Positions 21,420-34,035 of a stretch of DNA of 64,000 nucleotides are shown here, one piece after another. Below the pieces are notes generated by a model that worked only from the letters and a program-made list of their open reading frames with translations, had not been told where the DNA came from and did no database searches. The stretch is from contig NZ_JACX01000008.1 in NCBI RefSeq assembly GCF_000518085.1, positions 44,607-108,606 of the forward strand, given 5' to 3'. Position 1 is the first letter of the stretch, and every line of letters begins with the position of its first letter. Source of the stretch: Bartonella grahamii ATCC 700132 (lineage in GTDB: Bacteria > Pseudomonadota > Alphaproteobacteria > Rhizobiales > Rhizobiaceae). Made by a program: the position numbers and the translations under genes.

Positions 21420-23192
21420 ATGACGATTAATCTGCATCGGCCAGATATCGCGGAATTGAAGCCACGCATTACCGTTTTTGGTGTTGGAGGTGGTGGCGGG
21501 AATGCCGTGAATAATATGATAAATGCTGGTCTTCAGGGAGTTGACTTTGTTGTTGCAAATACGGATGCACAGGCTTTGGCTATGTCAAAGGCTGAACGTG
21601 TTATCCAACTTGGGGCAGCTGTGACAGAAGGTTTGGGTGCTGGTGCTTTACCGGAAGTTGGACAAGCGGCGGCAGAGGAATGTATTGATGAAATTATCGA
21701 TCATCTTGCAGACTCTCATATGGTTTTCATTACTGCTGGTATGGGGGGAGGAACTGGAACAGGGGCTGCTCCCGTTGTTGCTCGCGCAGCGCGTGAAAAA
21801 GGTATTTTGACTGTTGGTGTTGTGACAAAGCCGTTTCAGTTTGAAGGCGCACGTCGTATGAAAACGGCAGAGTCTGGTATTGAAGAATTACAAAAGTCTG
21901 TCGATACATTGATTGTTATTCCCAATCAAAATCTTTTCCGTATTGCAAATGATAAGACAACGTTTGCTGATGCTTTTGCTATGGCTGATCAAGTGCTTTA
22001 TTCTGGTGTTGCTTCCATTACGGATTTGATGATTAAAGAGGGTTTGATTAACCTTGATTTTGCTGATGTTCGCTCTGTTATGCACGAAATGGGTCGAGCC
22101 ATGATGGGAACGGGTGAGGCATCTGGTGATGGACGTGCTTTGGCTGCGGCTGAAGCTGCTATTGCAAACCCATTGTTGGATGATACCTCTATGCGTGGGG
22201 CGCGTGGTTTACTGATTTCTATTACGGGTGGTCGTGATATGACTCTTTTTGAGGTTGATGAAGCTGCTAATCGTATTCGTGAAGAAGTGGATGCTGATGC
22301 GAATGTGATCTTTGGCGCTATTGATGATGAGTCATTGGAAGGTGTTATTCGTGTTTCTGTGGTTGCCACCGGTATTGATCGTGAAGTTAGTGATGTGGTT
22401 CAGTCCTCTCATCCTCAGATTCAAAGGCCTGCTTCTTCAATGCGCAAGAGCGATCCTGGAACGTCACACAGTTCTTTTCATGTTCAGTCATCGCCACTGC
22501 GTTCTGAGTCAATGGTAGAAGTGATCGAATCACTTGAAATAGAGAAGGGTAAATCAACCGCAGAACAGTTCCGTCCCAAAAGTCAAATTTTTGCACATCC
22601 TACAGAGGCAATGACGACACGAAGTGCGACGAATGCTGTTGCGTATGGTTCAAATGCTGTTCAGGAACAGAGATCAAATGTGCCTCGTATGCAAGTAAGT
22701 CGTGGTTCTCAACCGGCTATGACAGCTCCCGTGAGTATGGAGGCAACAGCGCATGTTCTTGATGAGATGACAGGGGTTGTGAAGCAAAAAGAAAAGCTAG
22801 TGCAACCAAAACAAATGCAACAAATGCAAGCGCGCGCTCCAATGCGTATGCCTGAGTTAAAGGATTTTCCTCCTGTTGCTCATGGACAAAGTCAAAGAAC
22901 ATCTGTGACTGATCAAGGTCCTCGTAATCTTTGGCAGCGTTTGAAACAGAGCTTGACGCATCGTGAAGAAGCAGAGCCAGAAGCGAGGTTGGAGCCTGCT
23001 GTTAGATCGTCTCAGCAGCAAGAGTCTCATGTTTACAATAAAAATTCTCAGGCGCTTTCTCAAGATGCTTCTGTTTATGTTCCACGTCGTTCTGGTGAGC
23101 TGCACCCTCAGGTACCACAAGATCAGCGTACTTTTATAAGTGAAGAAGATCAGTTGGAAATACCAGCATTTTTACGTCGTCAAGCAAATTAA
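21420..23192 (+). CDS. ftsZ: cell division GTPase FtsZ, long rhizobial form
   Basis: FtsZ is the tubulin-like GTPase that forms the division ring. The GTP-binding motif [10 protein letters not shown] lies near residue 110 and the T7 loop [11 protein letters not shown] follows. At 590 residues it is far longer than E. coli FtsZ: a linker of about 240 residues rich in Gln, Ser, Arg and Pro separates the GTPase core from the conserved C-terminal tail ([14 protein letters not shown]) that binds FtsA. Such linkers are known in rhizobial FtsZ1. The ATG at 21420 follows GAGAAGGAAAAG; the GTG at 21396 is a worse start. A terminator follows at 23301. Confidence 0.97.
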   Translation: MTINLHRPDIAELKPRITVFGVGGGGGNAVNNMINAGLQGVDFVVANTDAQALAMSKAERVIQLGAAVTEGLGAGALPEVGQAAAEECIDEIIDHLADSHMVFITAGMGGGTGTGAAPVVARAAREKGILTVGVVTKPFQFEGARRMKTAESGIEELQKSVDTLIVIPNQNLFRIANDKTTFADAFAMADQVLYSGVASITDLMIKEGLINLDFADVRSVMHEMGRAMMGTGEASGDGRALAAAEAAIANPLLDDTSMRGARGLLISITGGRDMTLFEVDEAANRIREEVDADANVIFGAIDDESLEGVIRVSVVATGIDREVSDVVQSSHPQIQRPASSMRKSDPGTSHSSFHVQSSPLRSESMVEVIESLEIEKGKSTAEQFRPKSQIFAHPTEAMTTRSATNAVAYGSNAVQEQRSNVPRMQVSRGSQPAMTAPVSMEATAHVLDEMTGVVKQKEKLVQPKQMQQMQARAPMRMPELKDFPPVAHGQSQRTSVTDQGPRNLWQRLKQSLTHREEAEPEARLEPAVRSSQQQESHVYNKNSQALSQDASVYVPRRSGELHPQVPQDQRTFISEEDQLEIPAFLRRQAN

Positions 23193-23300
23193 TTGATGAA
23201 AAATGAGGAAAAGTAAGAAAAATTATTACCTCTTTGATGATCAGTCAAAAATTATACAGTAAAATATATTGCTGTTTTTTGGATAAAATACTTTGTTTTT

Positions 23301-23332
23301 AAAAAAACCGCTTATTATAAGCGGTTTTTTTT
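23301..23332 (+). terminator. rho-independent terminator after ftsZ
   Basis: A GC-containing stem (ACCGCTTA paired with TAAGCGGT, extended by A/T pairs) is followed by a run of eight T. It lies 110 bases after the ftsZ stop and before lpxC, so it ends the division transcript. The A-run on the left arm could let it work in both directions. Confidence 0.85.
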
Positions 23333-23406
23333 ACTATTTACTATGAATATTTTTTATAGTTTTATAAGTTTTGTTAAAAGATGTAAAAGCAATTTAGTAA
23401 AATAAT

Positions 23407-24291
23407 ATGATGAATTTGGTGCCAAAATATCAGTCTACTCTTAAAAAAGCAGTAACATTTAAGGGGATTGGCGTTCACAGTGGCTGTTTGTCAGTGGTAA
23501 AGGTTTCTCCTGCGGATGTTGGGTGTGGTATTATTTTTAAGCGTTGTGGGTTAGACGGAACAGAGAAAATATTTCAAGCCCATGCATCCCAAACAGGAGA
23601 AACTGAATTATCAACGGTACTTGGAGATGGAGATGTAAGGGTTGAAACAATTGAACATTTGATGGCAGCAATTACTGCTTATAATTTGGATAATCTTATT
23701 ATTGAAGTGTCACATAATGAGGTTCCTATTTTGGATGGTTCAGCGTGGCTATATTGCCAAGCTTTTGAAGACGTTGGCATTGTACAGCAAAATGCGTTGC
23801 GTTCTTATTTCATTATAAAAAAACCATTGCGGGTTGAAGGAGCTCATGGTGTTGCAGAGCTTTTGCCATTCGATGGACGTCGTTTTGATATAACGATCTC
23901 TTTTCCTTCTTCTGCTATTGGTAAGCAACATTTCAGTTTTGATCTTACCACACGAGGATTTAGAGATGATTTGTCACGTGCGCGCACTTTTGGTTTTATC
24001 AAAGACGTGGAAAAATTAAGGCTTTCTGGAAAGGCGAGAGGCGCTTCTTTGGAAAATTCTCTTGTTATCGACCTTAATGATAAAATTTTAAATCCCGGTG
24101 GTCCTTATTGGGAAAATGAATGTGTTCGGCACAAGATGCTTGATGCGATTGGTGATACTGCTTTGCTTGGGGCGCCTTTTATTGGATTATTTCGTTCTTA
24201 TTGTAGTGGACATAGAATTAATGCGCAATTGGTGAAGGCTGTTTTGGCAGACGAATCACATTACGAAAAAAGCTTTTTAGAGAAAGAGTAA
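23407..24291 (+). CDS. lpxC: UDP-3-O-acyl-GlcNAc deacetylase LpxC
   Basis: LpxC is the zinc amidase for the committed step of lipid A synthesis. The 294-residue protein starts with the typical YQSTLKKAVTFKGIGVHSG. Zinc ligands are expected in TIEHLMAA and in the RHKMLDAIGD segment, and the catalytic His is in SGHRINAQL. The ATG at 23407 is followed directly by another ATG. It is separated from ftsZ by a terminator, so it is transcribed independently. It is slightly shorter than E. coli LpxC (305) but complete in its motifs. Confidence 0.95.
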   Translation: MMNLVPKYQSTLKKAVTFKGIGVHSGCLSVVKVSPADVGCGIIFKRCGLDGTEKIFQAHASQTGETELSTVLGDGDVRVETIEHLMAAITAYNLDNLIIEVSHNEVPILDGSAWLYCQAFEDVGIVQQNALRSYFIIKKPLRVEGAHGVAELLPFDGRRFDITISFPSSAIGKQHFSFDLTTRGFRDDLSRARTFGFIKDVEKLRLSGKARGASLENSLVIDLNDKILNPGGPYWENECVRHKMLDAIGDTALLGAPFIGLFRSYCSGHRINAQLVKAVLADESHYEKSFLEKE

Positions 24292-24449
24292 AAAAATTGA
24301 CAAGATTTTTTTATCGTTTATTTGATTTTTAAGGGGATGATTGACCTAAACTGCTAAATTGGTTATGTGGATTTTGAAGTGATATGGTATAAGACCTTTT
24401 ATAACTTGTTTTTGCTACAAGGTGATATTCTGTGGAGGCCGGAAAAACT

Positions 24450-25343
24450 ATGAAAAAATCTCATGTGTGCATTGGAAATATGACATATAGAAAATTTAAC
24501 ATTGTACGCAAGATATTGGGGGTGGTGCTTTTGGGAAGCACCTGTATGTTGGCGGGATGCCTCTTTAAAGAGAAAAATACCCTTGATCCATCTGCTTATG
24601 TTTTGAAAATAGAGCCACCAGATGTTTTATATAATCAGGCGCTTGCTAGCCTTGAGAGTGGGAAGCTTGGGGATGCATCAAAGAAGTTTTTGAAGATTGA
24701 AAAGCAGTATGCTTATACAGACTGGGGGCGTAAATCTTTGGTCATGGGTGCTTTTACTAATTATCGACTCGGAAAGTATGATGATTCAATTAGTATGGCT
24801 CAACGCTATATTACTCTTTATCCAGGGTCGACTGACTCGGCTTATGCGTACTATATTATTGGTCTTTCTTCTTTCCGTCGGATTCCTGATGTTACGCGTG
24901 ATCAACGTGATACGAAACGCGCTATTGCTGCTATGCAGCTCCTTATAGAGCGTTATCCTAATTCTGAATATGTCAAGGATGCTAAGGATAAAATACGTTT
25001 TGGGCGCGAACAGCTGGCTGGCAAAGAAATGCAGATTGGTCGTTATTATGAAGAGGGGCGGCGCTACCTTGCGGCAAGTAGACGGTTTCGTACCGTGGTT
25101 GAAGAGTATTCCGATACAAATCAAATTGAAGAAGCGCTTTTCCGCTTGACTGAGGTTAATCTTGCTCTCGGCTTAACTGCGGAAGCACAGACGGCAGCAG
25201 CTATTTTAGGACGTAACTATCCCAAAAGTGAGTGGTATAAATTTTCTTATAATCTCTTGCAGAAGAATAAAATATCGCCACGCGAGCATAAATCTTCTTG
25301 GATATCAAATGCTTTAGGTGGTGATAAGAAGAGGGTACGTTGA
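24450..25343 (+). CDS. bamD: outer membrane assembly lipoprotein BamD
   Basis: BamD is the essential lipoprotein partner of BamA in inserting beta-barrel proteins. The protein carries a lipoprotein signal with lipobox LAGC (lipidated Cys37), then TPR-like repeats: YNQALASLESGKLGDASKKF, followed by FRRIPDVTRDQRDTKRAIAA, a BamD signature. I prefer the ATG at 24450, preceded by GGAGG, over the GTG at 24432. Length is 297 residues. It is followed by recN after only six bases, an arrangement shared with other Hyphomicrobiales. Confidence 0.93.
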   Translation: MKKSHVCIGNMTYRKFNIVRKILGVVLLGSTCMLAGCLFKEKNTLDPSAYVLKIEPPDVLYNQALASLESGKLGDASKKFLKIEKQYAYTDWGRKSLVMGAFTNYRLGKYDDSISMAQRYITLYPGSTDSAYAYYIIGLSSFRRIPDVTRDQRDTKRAIAAMQLLIERYPNSEYVKDAKDKIRFGREQLAGKEMQIGRYYEEGRRYLAASRRFRTVVEEYSDTNQIEEALFRLTEVNLALGLTAEAQTAAAILGRNYPKSEWYKFSYNLLQKNKISPREHKSSWISNALGGDKKRVR

Positions 25344-25349
25344 TTCTCT

Positions 25350-27011
25350 ATGCTGGTACAGCTTTCGATTCATAATATTGTTTTGATCGAAACGCTCGAT
25401 ATTCATTTTACGGCGGGGTTGACGGTTTTAACTGGAGAAACAGGTGCGGGGAAGTCCATTCTCCTTGATGCTTTATCACTTGCTCTAGGGGGGCGGGGGG
25501 ATGCTTCGCTTGTGCGTCATGGTGCTGAGCGCGGGCAGGTCACAGCTGTTTTTGATGTGTCTGTTTCACATCCTGCACGTCAACTTATTCGTGAGAATGG
25601 TCTTGATGATGAGGGTGATATTATTTTACGACGTGTGCAATCAAGTGATGGACGCAGCCGTGTTTTTATTAATGATCAGGTGTCTAGTGTTGCATTGATG
25701 CGGAGTGTTGGCCGTTTGCTGGTTGAAATTCATGGACAACATGATGATCGTGCGCTTGTTGATGTTGCTACACATCGCCAATTATTAGATGCCTTTGGTG
25801 GTCTTGAGGATGAAGTGGAAAATTTGCGTCAGTGTTATTACACATGGCGTGAATTTGAGGAGCGTTTGCAACGGCAGCGTCTTAAAGTAGAGAGTGCTGT
25901 ACGTGAGGTTGATTATCTTCGTGCGTGTGTAGAAGAGCTTGAAAAGCTTGATTTTAAAGTTGGTGAAGAGGATACTCTTTCTCTTCGTCGTGCCGATATG
26001 CTTAAATTAGAAAAAATAGCGACGGATATTAAAGAAGCGGATGATCTTTTAACGGGTCAAAAATCACCAATCCCAGTGCTTTCTAATTTGGTGAGGCGTT
26101 TGGAGCGGAAAATTCCTGAGGCGCAAGAACTTATTGCACCTGTGGTGAAATCTATTGATGAGGCATTGCATGCACTTGCAACAGCACAAGAAGGTATTGA
26201 GACGGCAATACGAGCATTAGATTTTGAACCTGATGAATTGGAACGGATAGAAGAGCGTCTTTTTTCTCTTCGGGGGTTTGCTCGTAAATATCAAGTTTCT
26301 GCGGATGAATTGGTTCAGTTACGCGATAAGATGGATGCTGAATTAGCTGATTTTGAAGAGGCTCAGACTATATTGACACGTTTTGAAGATGAAGCAAAAC
26401 AAGCACAAAAAAATTATGATATGTTAGCACAAGCGTTGTCAATAAAACGTCAAGAGGTTGCAAAGCACTTGTCTGAAAGCGTGATGACTGAGTTACCGGC
26501 ATTGAAATTAGAGAGGGCTGAATTTATTGTTGAAATGCAAAGTGATATCGAAAAGCGGAGTGCAGAGGGATGTGATCGTATTGAATATTGGGTGCGAACA
26601 AATCCTGGAACACGTGCTGGACCGATGCTTAGTGTGGCTTCTGGCGGTGAATTGTCTCGTTTTTTGTTGGCATTAAAAGTTGTTTTATCTGATCGAGGAT
26701 CAGCACCGACGCTGATCTTTGATGAAATTGATACAGGCGTTGGGGGTGCTGTTGCAGCTGCTATTGGGCAACGGTTGCAACGCTTATCAGAACATGTCCA
26801 GGTTTTCGCTATTACGCATGCTCCACAGGTTGCATCGAAAGCGCATGGTCATTTTCTTATTTCAAAAATTGAGAGTCATGATAAAGGACGCTTTGTTACT
26901 GCTATTCATAAAATGGAAGAGCATGAGCGTGCAGAAGAAATTGCTCGTATGTTGGCAGGAGAACAGATTACTGAAGAAGCGCGTGCAGCGGCTCAAAAGC
27001 TTCTAGCATGA
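25350..27011 (+). CDS. recN: DNA repair protein RecN
   Basis: RecN is an SMC-like ATPase acting in double-strand break repair. The 553-residue protein has an N-terminal ABC half-domain with Walker A GETGAGKS, a coiled-coil middle (about residues 160-370, rich in Glu, Leu and Lys), and a C-terminal half with the ABC signature SVASGGELSRFLLALK, Walker B PTLIFDEIDTGVGG and the switch His in ITHAPQVA. It is co-transcribed with bamD (six-base gap). Confidence 0.96.
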   Translation: MLVQLSIHNIVLIETLDIHFTAGLTVLTGETGAGKSILLDALSLALGGRGDASLVRHGAERGQVTAVFDVSVSHPARQLIRENGLDDEGDIILRRVQSSDGRSRVFINDQVSSVALMRSVGRLLVEIHGQHDDRALVDVATHRQLLDAFGGLEDEVENLRQCYYTWREFEERLQRQRLKVESAVREVDYLRACVEELEKLDFKVGEEDTLSLRRADMLKLEKIATDIKEADDLLTGQKSPIPVLSNLVRRLERKIPEAQELIAPVVKSIDEALHALATAQEGIETAIRALDFEPDELERIEERLFSLRGFARKYQVSADELVQLRDKMDAELADFEEAQTILTRFEDEAKQAQKNYDMLAQALSIKRQEVAKHLSESVMTELPALKLERAEFIVEMQSDIEKRSAEGCDRIEYWVRTNPGTRAGPMLSVASGGELSRFLLALKVVLSDRGSAPTLIFDEIDTGVGGAVAAAIGQRLQRLSEHVQVFAITHAPQVASKAHGHFLISKIESHDKGRFVTAIHKMEEHERAEEIARMLAGEQITEEARAAAQKLLA

Positions 27012-27106
27012 AGGTAATTAGTCAGCGATAAAAATACTGGAAAGCTTGTATTTACTGAGATTCACTTTATGAGGAGGCGTGGAGATCCTTGTGGCAGTGC
27101 TCGTAA

Positions 27107-29281
<2,175 letters not shown>

Positions 29282-29885
29282 AGGGCGTTTTCTAGAAGAT
29301 GCGTATGCTGTTTGTATGGTTATCTTTCTTACATTTTGGGGGGCTGGAATTAAAAAGGGGATAATAGGGGTTGTTTTTTTGCAAAAATAGAGCGCCATAT
29401 ATTTTGATATTTATTAAGTGATTAAAAAAACGTTGAATTTAAATATTAAACTTAAACTCTTATGATTAAGAATATACAAGGTTATTATTAGTAAAAGATA
29501 TACGGTATCACTGTGAATCAAGGTAAAAATTGTAACTAAATATGCAGAATTTTTGAATTTAAACAGTGTAATGAGCTGGTTATAATAGGCGTTTTAGAAA
29601 TGAGACGCGGAGGATTACAAAATATAATGAAAATTTCTATATAGCAGAATAAGGCTATAACTCATGTGAAGATGGTAGAGGATAGTTGATAAGCATTATC
29701 TGTTATAAGTATATCCCGTTCTGTTTCAGTTTGGGAAGAGCTTTTATCCTATCGGTAAAAAAACTTGAAGTATTTTATAGAAGCATTTTTTGTGATTGCT
29801 GATGGTAAATATGCATTTCTCTCTTTAAAAGAGAAGGGTGTGGTGTTTTTATAAGAAGCGTTAGAAGATATTTGTGTTGCCTCAT
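29282..29885. other. intergenic stretch, 600 bases
   Basis: It lies between the convergent ligA and Xaa-Pro aminopeptidase genes. I see no open frame with gene-like composition. A short AGAGA-type inverted repeat near 29817-29832 is the only hairpin noticed, and it is not a convincing terminator for either gene. Confidence 0.5.
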
Positions 29886-31712
29886 TTAAAGGGGCAGTGT
29901 TGCCTCTTTTGCCCATTTTTTATCTTCTTCATTTAAGTAAGGTGCATTCATCTGATAAACGCGCGCATGGTAATCATTGAGCCATTGCCGTTCTTCTTGT
30001 GTCAAAAGCTCTGGGAGAATGAGTTTTCGATCAATAGGGCAAAGTGTAAGCGTCTCAAACGAAAGCATTTCTATATCCCCGCCATCAATTTTTTGTGCTG
30101 GCTTTACAATTATCAAATTTTCAAGACGGATACCAAAAGCACCTTCGCGATAATATCCTGGTTCGTTTGAAAGAATCATACCGGAGATGAGTTCTTGGCA
30201 TCCTTTGCGGGAAATATTTTGTGGTCCTTCATGAACAGAAAGATAAGACCCGACACCATGACCGGTGCCATGAGCATAATCAAAACCAGCTTTCCATAAG
30301 GCGATGCGTGCTAGACTATCAATGTCTTGTCCGCGGGTTCCTTTTGGAAAGTAAGCAGTTGAAAGAGCAATCATACCTTTGAGGACAAGCGTGAAACAGC
30401 GTTTTTCTTCTTCTCCAATATTCCCAATTGCTACTGTACGTGTGATATCTGTCGTTCCATCACGATATTGTCCGCCTGAATCAACAAGATAAAGTTCACC
30501 CGCATTGAGTTGTTTATTTGTTTGTGTTGTTACACGATAATGAATAATGGCGCCATTTTCTCCTGCTGCTGAAATTGTATCAAAAGAAAGATCTTTAAGT
30601 TCTTCTCCCATTTCTTTTGCTGTATTTATGCGAAATTCTTCTAATTTTTGAGCAGCAGAAATTTCACTTATTGACCCTGGTATTTGTTTATCTAACCAGG
30701 AAAAAAAACGGGTTAGGGCAACACCATCGCGTAGATGCGCTTTGCGTGCGCCATTGAGTTCTGTGTCATTTTTAATGGCACGTGGTAGAGCGGCAGGATC
30801 GGTAAGTGTGATGAAAGAGCTATTTTTTTCTTCAATAACAGTTCGTAATTTTTCGCATGTTAGCTGTGGATCTAAGGCAAACACTGTCCCTTTTTGAACA
30901 TACTCTTTGATCTTTGGAATAAGCTGTTCTGGTTCATATAATTTTGCATAACGTTCCAGATATTGTTTCTGTTCTACACCAAGTTTTTTGCTGCTAATGA
31001 ATAAGGCTGGTGTTTCTTGGATAGGAATGAAAGCAAAACAAAGGGAAAAAGGTGTGTTGGAAACATCGTTGCCACGTATATTGAATGTCCATGCAATGGA
31101 GGAAGGGTCTGTAAAAATAAAAGCATTTGCATGAGTTTTCTGTATATCTTTGTAAATCAAAGCGAGTTTTTCATCCGTATTGCACCCAGCATATTTGAGA
31201 GGGTGAATTGATAGGGCAGCTTGTGGCAATGATGGCTGATCATGCCAAAGCAGATCAATGGGATTGGAGTGAATTGCTACAAGTTTTCCACCTGCTTTCA
31301 TTTCTAATGCGTTTCTCAATGCATCGGTGGCAGTGATGGTGTGGAGCCATGGATCAAAGCCAATAGAAAGTTTTTGAGCATTTTTTTCAAGCCATTGTGA
31401 GGGAGGGCAAGTTATGAGATCTTCATAATCAAAAATATTAGGATCAGTTTGTTGGCGAACTTGGAGCTTATATCGCCCGTCTGTAAATATGATGGCTTTG
31501 TTTTTTAAAATCAGTGCAATCCCAGCTGATCCAGTAAAGCCGGTTAGCCAGCTAAGGCGTTGAGCATGGGAAGGGACATACTCTCCTTGATGTTCATCGC
31601 TACGCGGAACAAGAAAACCATCGAGACCAAGGCGGTCAAACTCTTTACGCAGAGAGGCAATGCGTTCTAGAGCATGGGCTGGATTTGTTGTCGCCTCAAA
31701 AGATTGATACAT
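29886..31712 (-). CDS. pepP: Xaa-Pro aminopeptidase, M24B family
   Basis: A 608-residue metallopeptidase expected to remove N-terminal residues before proline. It has two creatinase-like N-terminal domains and a C-terminal pita-bread domain. The metal ligands are in place: two Asp in LVDSGGQYRDGTTDITRT, His in HGTGHGVGSYLSVHEG, and Glu in MILSNEPGYY and GIRLENL. The long three-domain form resembles eukaryotic-type aminopeptidase P (about 600 residues) rather than E. coli PepP (441), so the symbol is only approximate. It lies 22 bases downstream of prmA and is probably co-transcribed with it. Confidence 0.9.
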   Translation of the reverse strand: MYQSFEATTNPAHALERIASLRKEFDRLGLDGFLVPRSDEHQGEYVPSHAQRLSWLTGFTGSAGIALILKNKAIIFTDGRYKLQVRQQTDPNIFDYEDLITCPPSQWLEKNAQKLSIGFDPWLHTITATDALRNALEMKAGGKLVAIHSNPIDLLWHDQPSLPQAALSIHPLKYAGCNTDEKLALIYKDIQKTHANAFIFTDPSSIAWTFNIRGNDVSNTPFSLCFAFIPIQETPALFISSKKLGVEQKQYLERYAKLYEPEQLIPKIKEYVQKGTVFALDPQLTCEKLRTVIEEKNSSFITLTDPAALPRAIKNDTELNGARKAHLRDGVALTRFFSWLDKQIPGSISEISAAQKLEEFRINTAKEMGEELKDLSFDTISAAGENGAIIHYRVTTQTNKQLNAGELYLVDSGGQYRDGTTDITRTVAIGNIGEEEKRCFTLVLKGMIALSTAYFPKGTRGQDIDSLARIALWKAGFDYAHGTGHGVGSYLSVHEGPQNISRKGCQELISGMILSNEPGYYREGAFGIRLENLIIVKPAQKIDGGDIEMLSFETLTLCPIDRKLILPELLTQEERQWLNDYHARVYQMNAPYLNEEDKKWAKEATLPL

Positions 31713-31734
31713 AATGACGTCCTTTTCTTTTACT

Positions 31735-32604
31735 TTATTTCAGATGTATCGTAACCCATCCTTGACGGTGGTATGTTTCAATGTGTTTCAGCCCTTGTTT
31801 TACATAAGCCTTTAAAACATCTGCATGTTGTTCTTCAAGAATTCCAGAGAGTATCAGTGATCCACCTTTTTGGAGTGCCTTTACCATTTCTTGTGCAAGT
31901 GCGATAAGAGGATTGGCAAGGATATTGGCAACAATAAGATCAAAGGGAGCACGTGAAGCAATTTCATCATGGGCAAAATCTGTTGCTGTGACAGCTGTGA
32001 TATATTTTTTTACGCCATTGAGCTGGATATTGTGTTGTGTAACTTGAATAGCGATTGGATCAATATCAGATGCAAGTATAGCAATAGGTTTGAGCATTGC
32101 GATGCCGATGGCGAGTACCCCACTGCCGGTACCAAGATCAAGTGCATTTTGGGGATTTTCATGTTCCATCACTTTGGCAATCATTTCTAAACAACCAGCT
32201 GTCGTTCCATGATGTCCGGTGCCAAAAGCTTGATTTGCTTCAATTTCAATAGGAAGAACATTGGCTGGAATGGCGTTTCGGTTGTGACTTCCATGAAGAA
32301 AAAAAGGACCGGCTTGCACAGGCTTTAGTCCTTCTAGGCTTTTTTGTACCCAATCAATGTTGGGTACAACTTCCATATTAATTTTATCAGGATCTATAGA
32401 AAGGATTTGGGCAAAACGTTTCGAAATATGCTCGTAGTTTTCTTGGTCTACATAGAGTGAAAGTTCATATACAGCATTTTGTTCATCTATCTCTGTAAGA
32501 GCAAGAGGATAACCTTCTTCGTCAAAGGCTGTGTTTATAAGGGTATAGAACCGTTCTACTTCATTTTTAGAAGCAGTATAATAGAGGCGAATTTGTTGCG
32601 ACAT
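31735..32604 (-). CDS. prmA: ribosomal protein L11 methyltransferase PrmA
   Basis: PrmA trimethylates lysines and the N-terminus of ribosomal protein L11. The 289-residue protein has an N-terminal substrate-recognition domain, then the SAM-binding motif LDLGTGSGVLAIG and the NPPY-like VANILANPLIAL, which is typical of PrmA. Upstream AFGTGHHGTT is also conserved. It starts 27 bases after the SCO1 gene stop and precedes pepP, so the three minus-strand genes may form an operon. Confidence 0.94.
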   Translation of the reverse strand: MSQQIRLYYTASKNEVERFYTLINTAFDEEGYPLALTEIDEQNAVYELSLYVDQENYEHISKRFAQILSIDPDKINMEVVPNIDWVQKSLEGLKPVQAGPFFLHGSHNRNAIPANVLPIEIEANQAFGTGHHGTTAGCLEMIAKVMEHENPQNALDLGTGSGVLAIGIAMLKPIAILASDIDPIAIQVTQHNIQLNGVKKYITAVTATDFAHDEIASRAPFDLIVANILANPLIALAQEMVKALQKGGSLILSGILEEQHADVLKAYVKQGLKHIETYHRQGWVTIHLK

Positions 32605-32631
32605 GCTGTTCTTTCTTTTGATCGGCTTTTT

Positions 32632-33213
32632 TTAGTTTAAGATGAGTTTTTTTAACCGTTCAATGGCGATTTCATCTTTTAATTCGCTATCGCTTTCTTT
32701 CGTGTCATAACGGATAACGCCAGCTAATTTTCCACCTTTTTTGAGTAAAAAAATTGCTGCTGTATGGTTATATGTATAGTTTCCATCTGTTCCAGGGACT
32801 TTTTCAGCAACGATGTTAAAGGAATTGACCATTTTATGAACTTTATCAGGATCTCCACTGATACCCATGATTTTATTGTTAAAATTACTGAGATATTCAT
32901 GGAGCACTTCTGGTGTATCACGTTCAGGGTCAACAGTAACAAACCATATGCCTAATTTATCGGCATTGGGTCCAAGGGCTGTAAGCCATCGATCAAGATT
33001 CATCAATGTCGTAGGGCAGATTTCAGGACACATAGTGAAGCCGAAAAAAACTATTGAAGGCTTGCTTCGAATATCAGCCTCAGTGATATTTTTTCCATTA
33101 GAATCCGTGAGTGTAAAATTATCACCTAAAGGCTTATTTGTCAGCGCATCATAAATAAAAATACCTGCAAGAAATATGATTGTCAGCCCCAAGATGCGTA
33201 TTACATTTTTCAT
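32632..33213 (-). CDS. SCO1/SenC copper chaperone
   Basis: A 193-residue thioredoxin-fold protein anchored in the inner membrane by an N-terminal helix (about residues 5-21), facing the periplasm. SCO proteins deliver copper to the CuA centre of cytochrome c oxidase. The copper ligands are visible: Cys62 and Cys66 in CPEICP, and His150 in YNHTAAIF. No oxidase gene is adjacent. It is transcribed away from the hexapeptide transferase gene, from a shared 136-base intergenic region. Confidence 0.93.
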   Translation of the reverse strand: MKNVIRILGLTIIFLAGIFIYDALTNKPLGDNFTLTDSNGKNITEADIRSKPSIVFFGFTMCPEICPTTLMNLDRWLTALGPNADKLGIWFVTVDPERDTPEVLHEYLSNFNNKIMGISGDPDKVHKMVNSFNIVAEKVPGTDGNYTYNHTAAIFLLKKGGKLAGVIRYDTKESDSELKDEIAIERLKKLILN

Positions 33214-33349
33214 AGTTTGACTCTCTTAGATAGATCAAGAAATTGTAACATCGGCAGGTTTGTTTTGCAATCTCTGTTTCATGGTTGATTTTATTGGCTT
33301 GATTGGTATGTCTTTCCATATCTATTGATGAAACATTGGTGAGGGATGC

Positions 33350-33979
33350 ATGAATATTGAGAACGATCTTCGATTTCATGAAAGTGAGCCTCGTATCCAT
33401 ACGACAGCACGGCTGCATGGTTGTAAATTAGGGCGCTATGTGGAAATTAATGAGCGGGTGATTTTACGGGATGTAACCGTTGGAGATTTTTCTTATTTAG
33501 AACGTAATAGTGAGGCTATTTATAGCGATATTGGGCGTTTTTGTTCTATTGCATCTCATGTACGGATGAATGCGTTGGAGCATCCTATGGAGCGCGTTTC
33601 AACGCATAAAATAACCTATCGTCCAAACGAATATTTTCGTTATATGGCTCTTGATCGTTCTTTTCGCGAAAGGCGTTGTGCAAAACGTGTTATTATTGGG
33701 CATGATGTGTGGATTGGATATGGCGCGGTTATTATGCCTGGGGTGACAGTTGGACATGGAGCAATTATTGGTGCTAACGCTGTTATAACGAAAGATGTTA
33801 TGCCTTATGCGGTTGTCGCTGGTGTTCCTGCTAAACGGTTGCGGATGCGTTTTCCCAATCATGTCATAGAATGCCTTTTGGAGATGGCTTGGTGGGATTG
33901 GCCGCTTGATAAAATTTACGATGCATTGCCTGATATGCAAAATTTACCCATTGAAGTTTTTGTTCGCAAATGGAAATGA
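33350..33979 (+). CDS. hexapeptide-repeat acyltransferase, phosphonate-associated type
   Basis: A 209-residue left-handed beta-helix acyltransferase. The middle has the phrase IGRFCSIASHVRMNALEHPMERV split by family-typical residues, then YRPNEYF, and the repeats VWIGYGAVIMPGVTVGHGAIIGANAV. This matches the family annotated as phosphonate metabolism protein, transferase hexapeptide repeat type. No phn gene is nearby, so a phosphonate role is not supported by context here; an acetyltransferase acting on another small molecule is equally possible. The only same-strand gene in a minus-strand block; it diverges from the SCO1 gene. Confidence 0.8.
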   Translation: MNIENDLRFHESEPRIHTTARLHGCKLGRYVEINERVILRDVTVGDFSYLERNSEAIYSDIGRFCSIASHVRMNALEHPMERVSTHKITYRPNEYFRYMALDRSFRERRCAKRVIIGHDVWIGYGAVIMPGVTVGHGAIIGANAVITKDVMPYAVVAGVPAKRLRMRFPNHVIECLLEMAWWDWPLDKIYDALPDMQNLPIEVFVRKWK

Positions 33980-34035
33980 TAATCAGAATAAAACAAAATG
34001 GTCTCTTGCAAAAACTGATCGTGGTTTGCTTTTAG

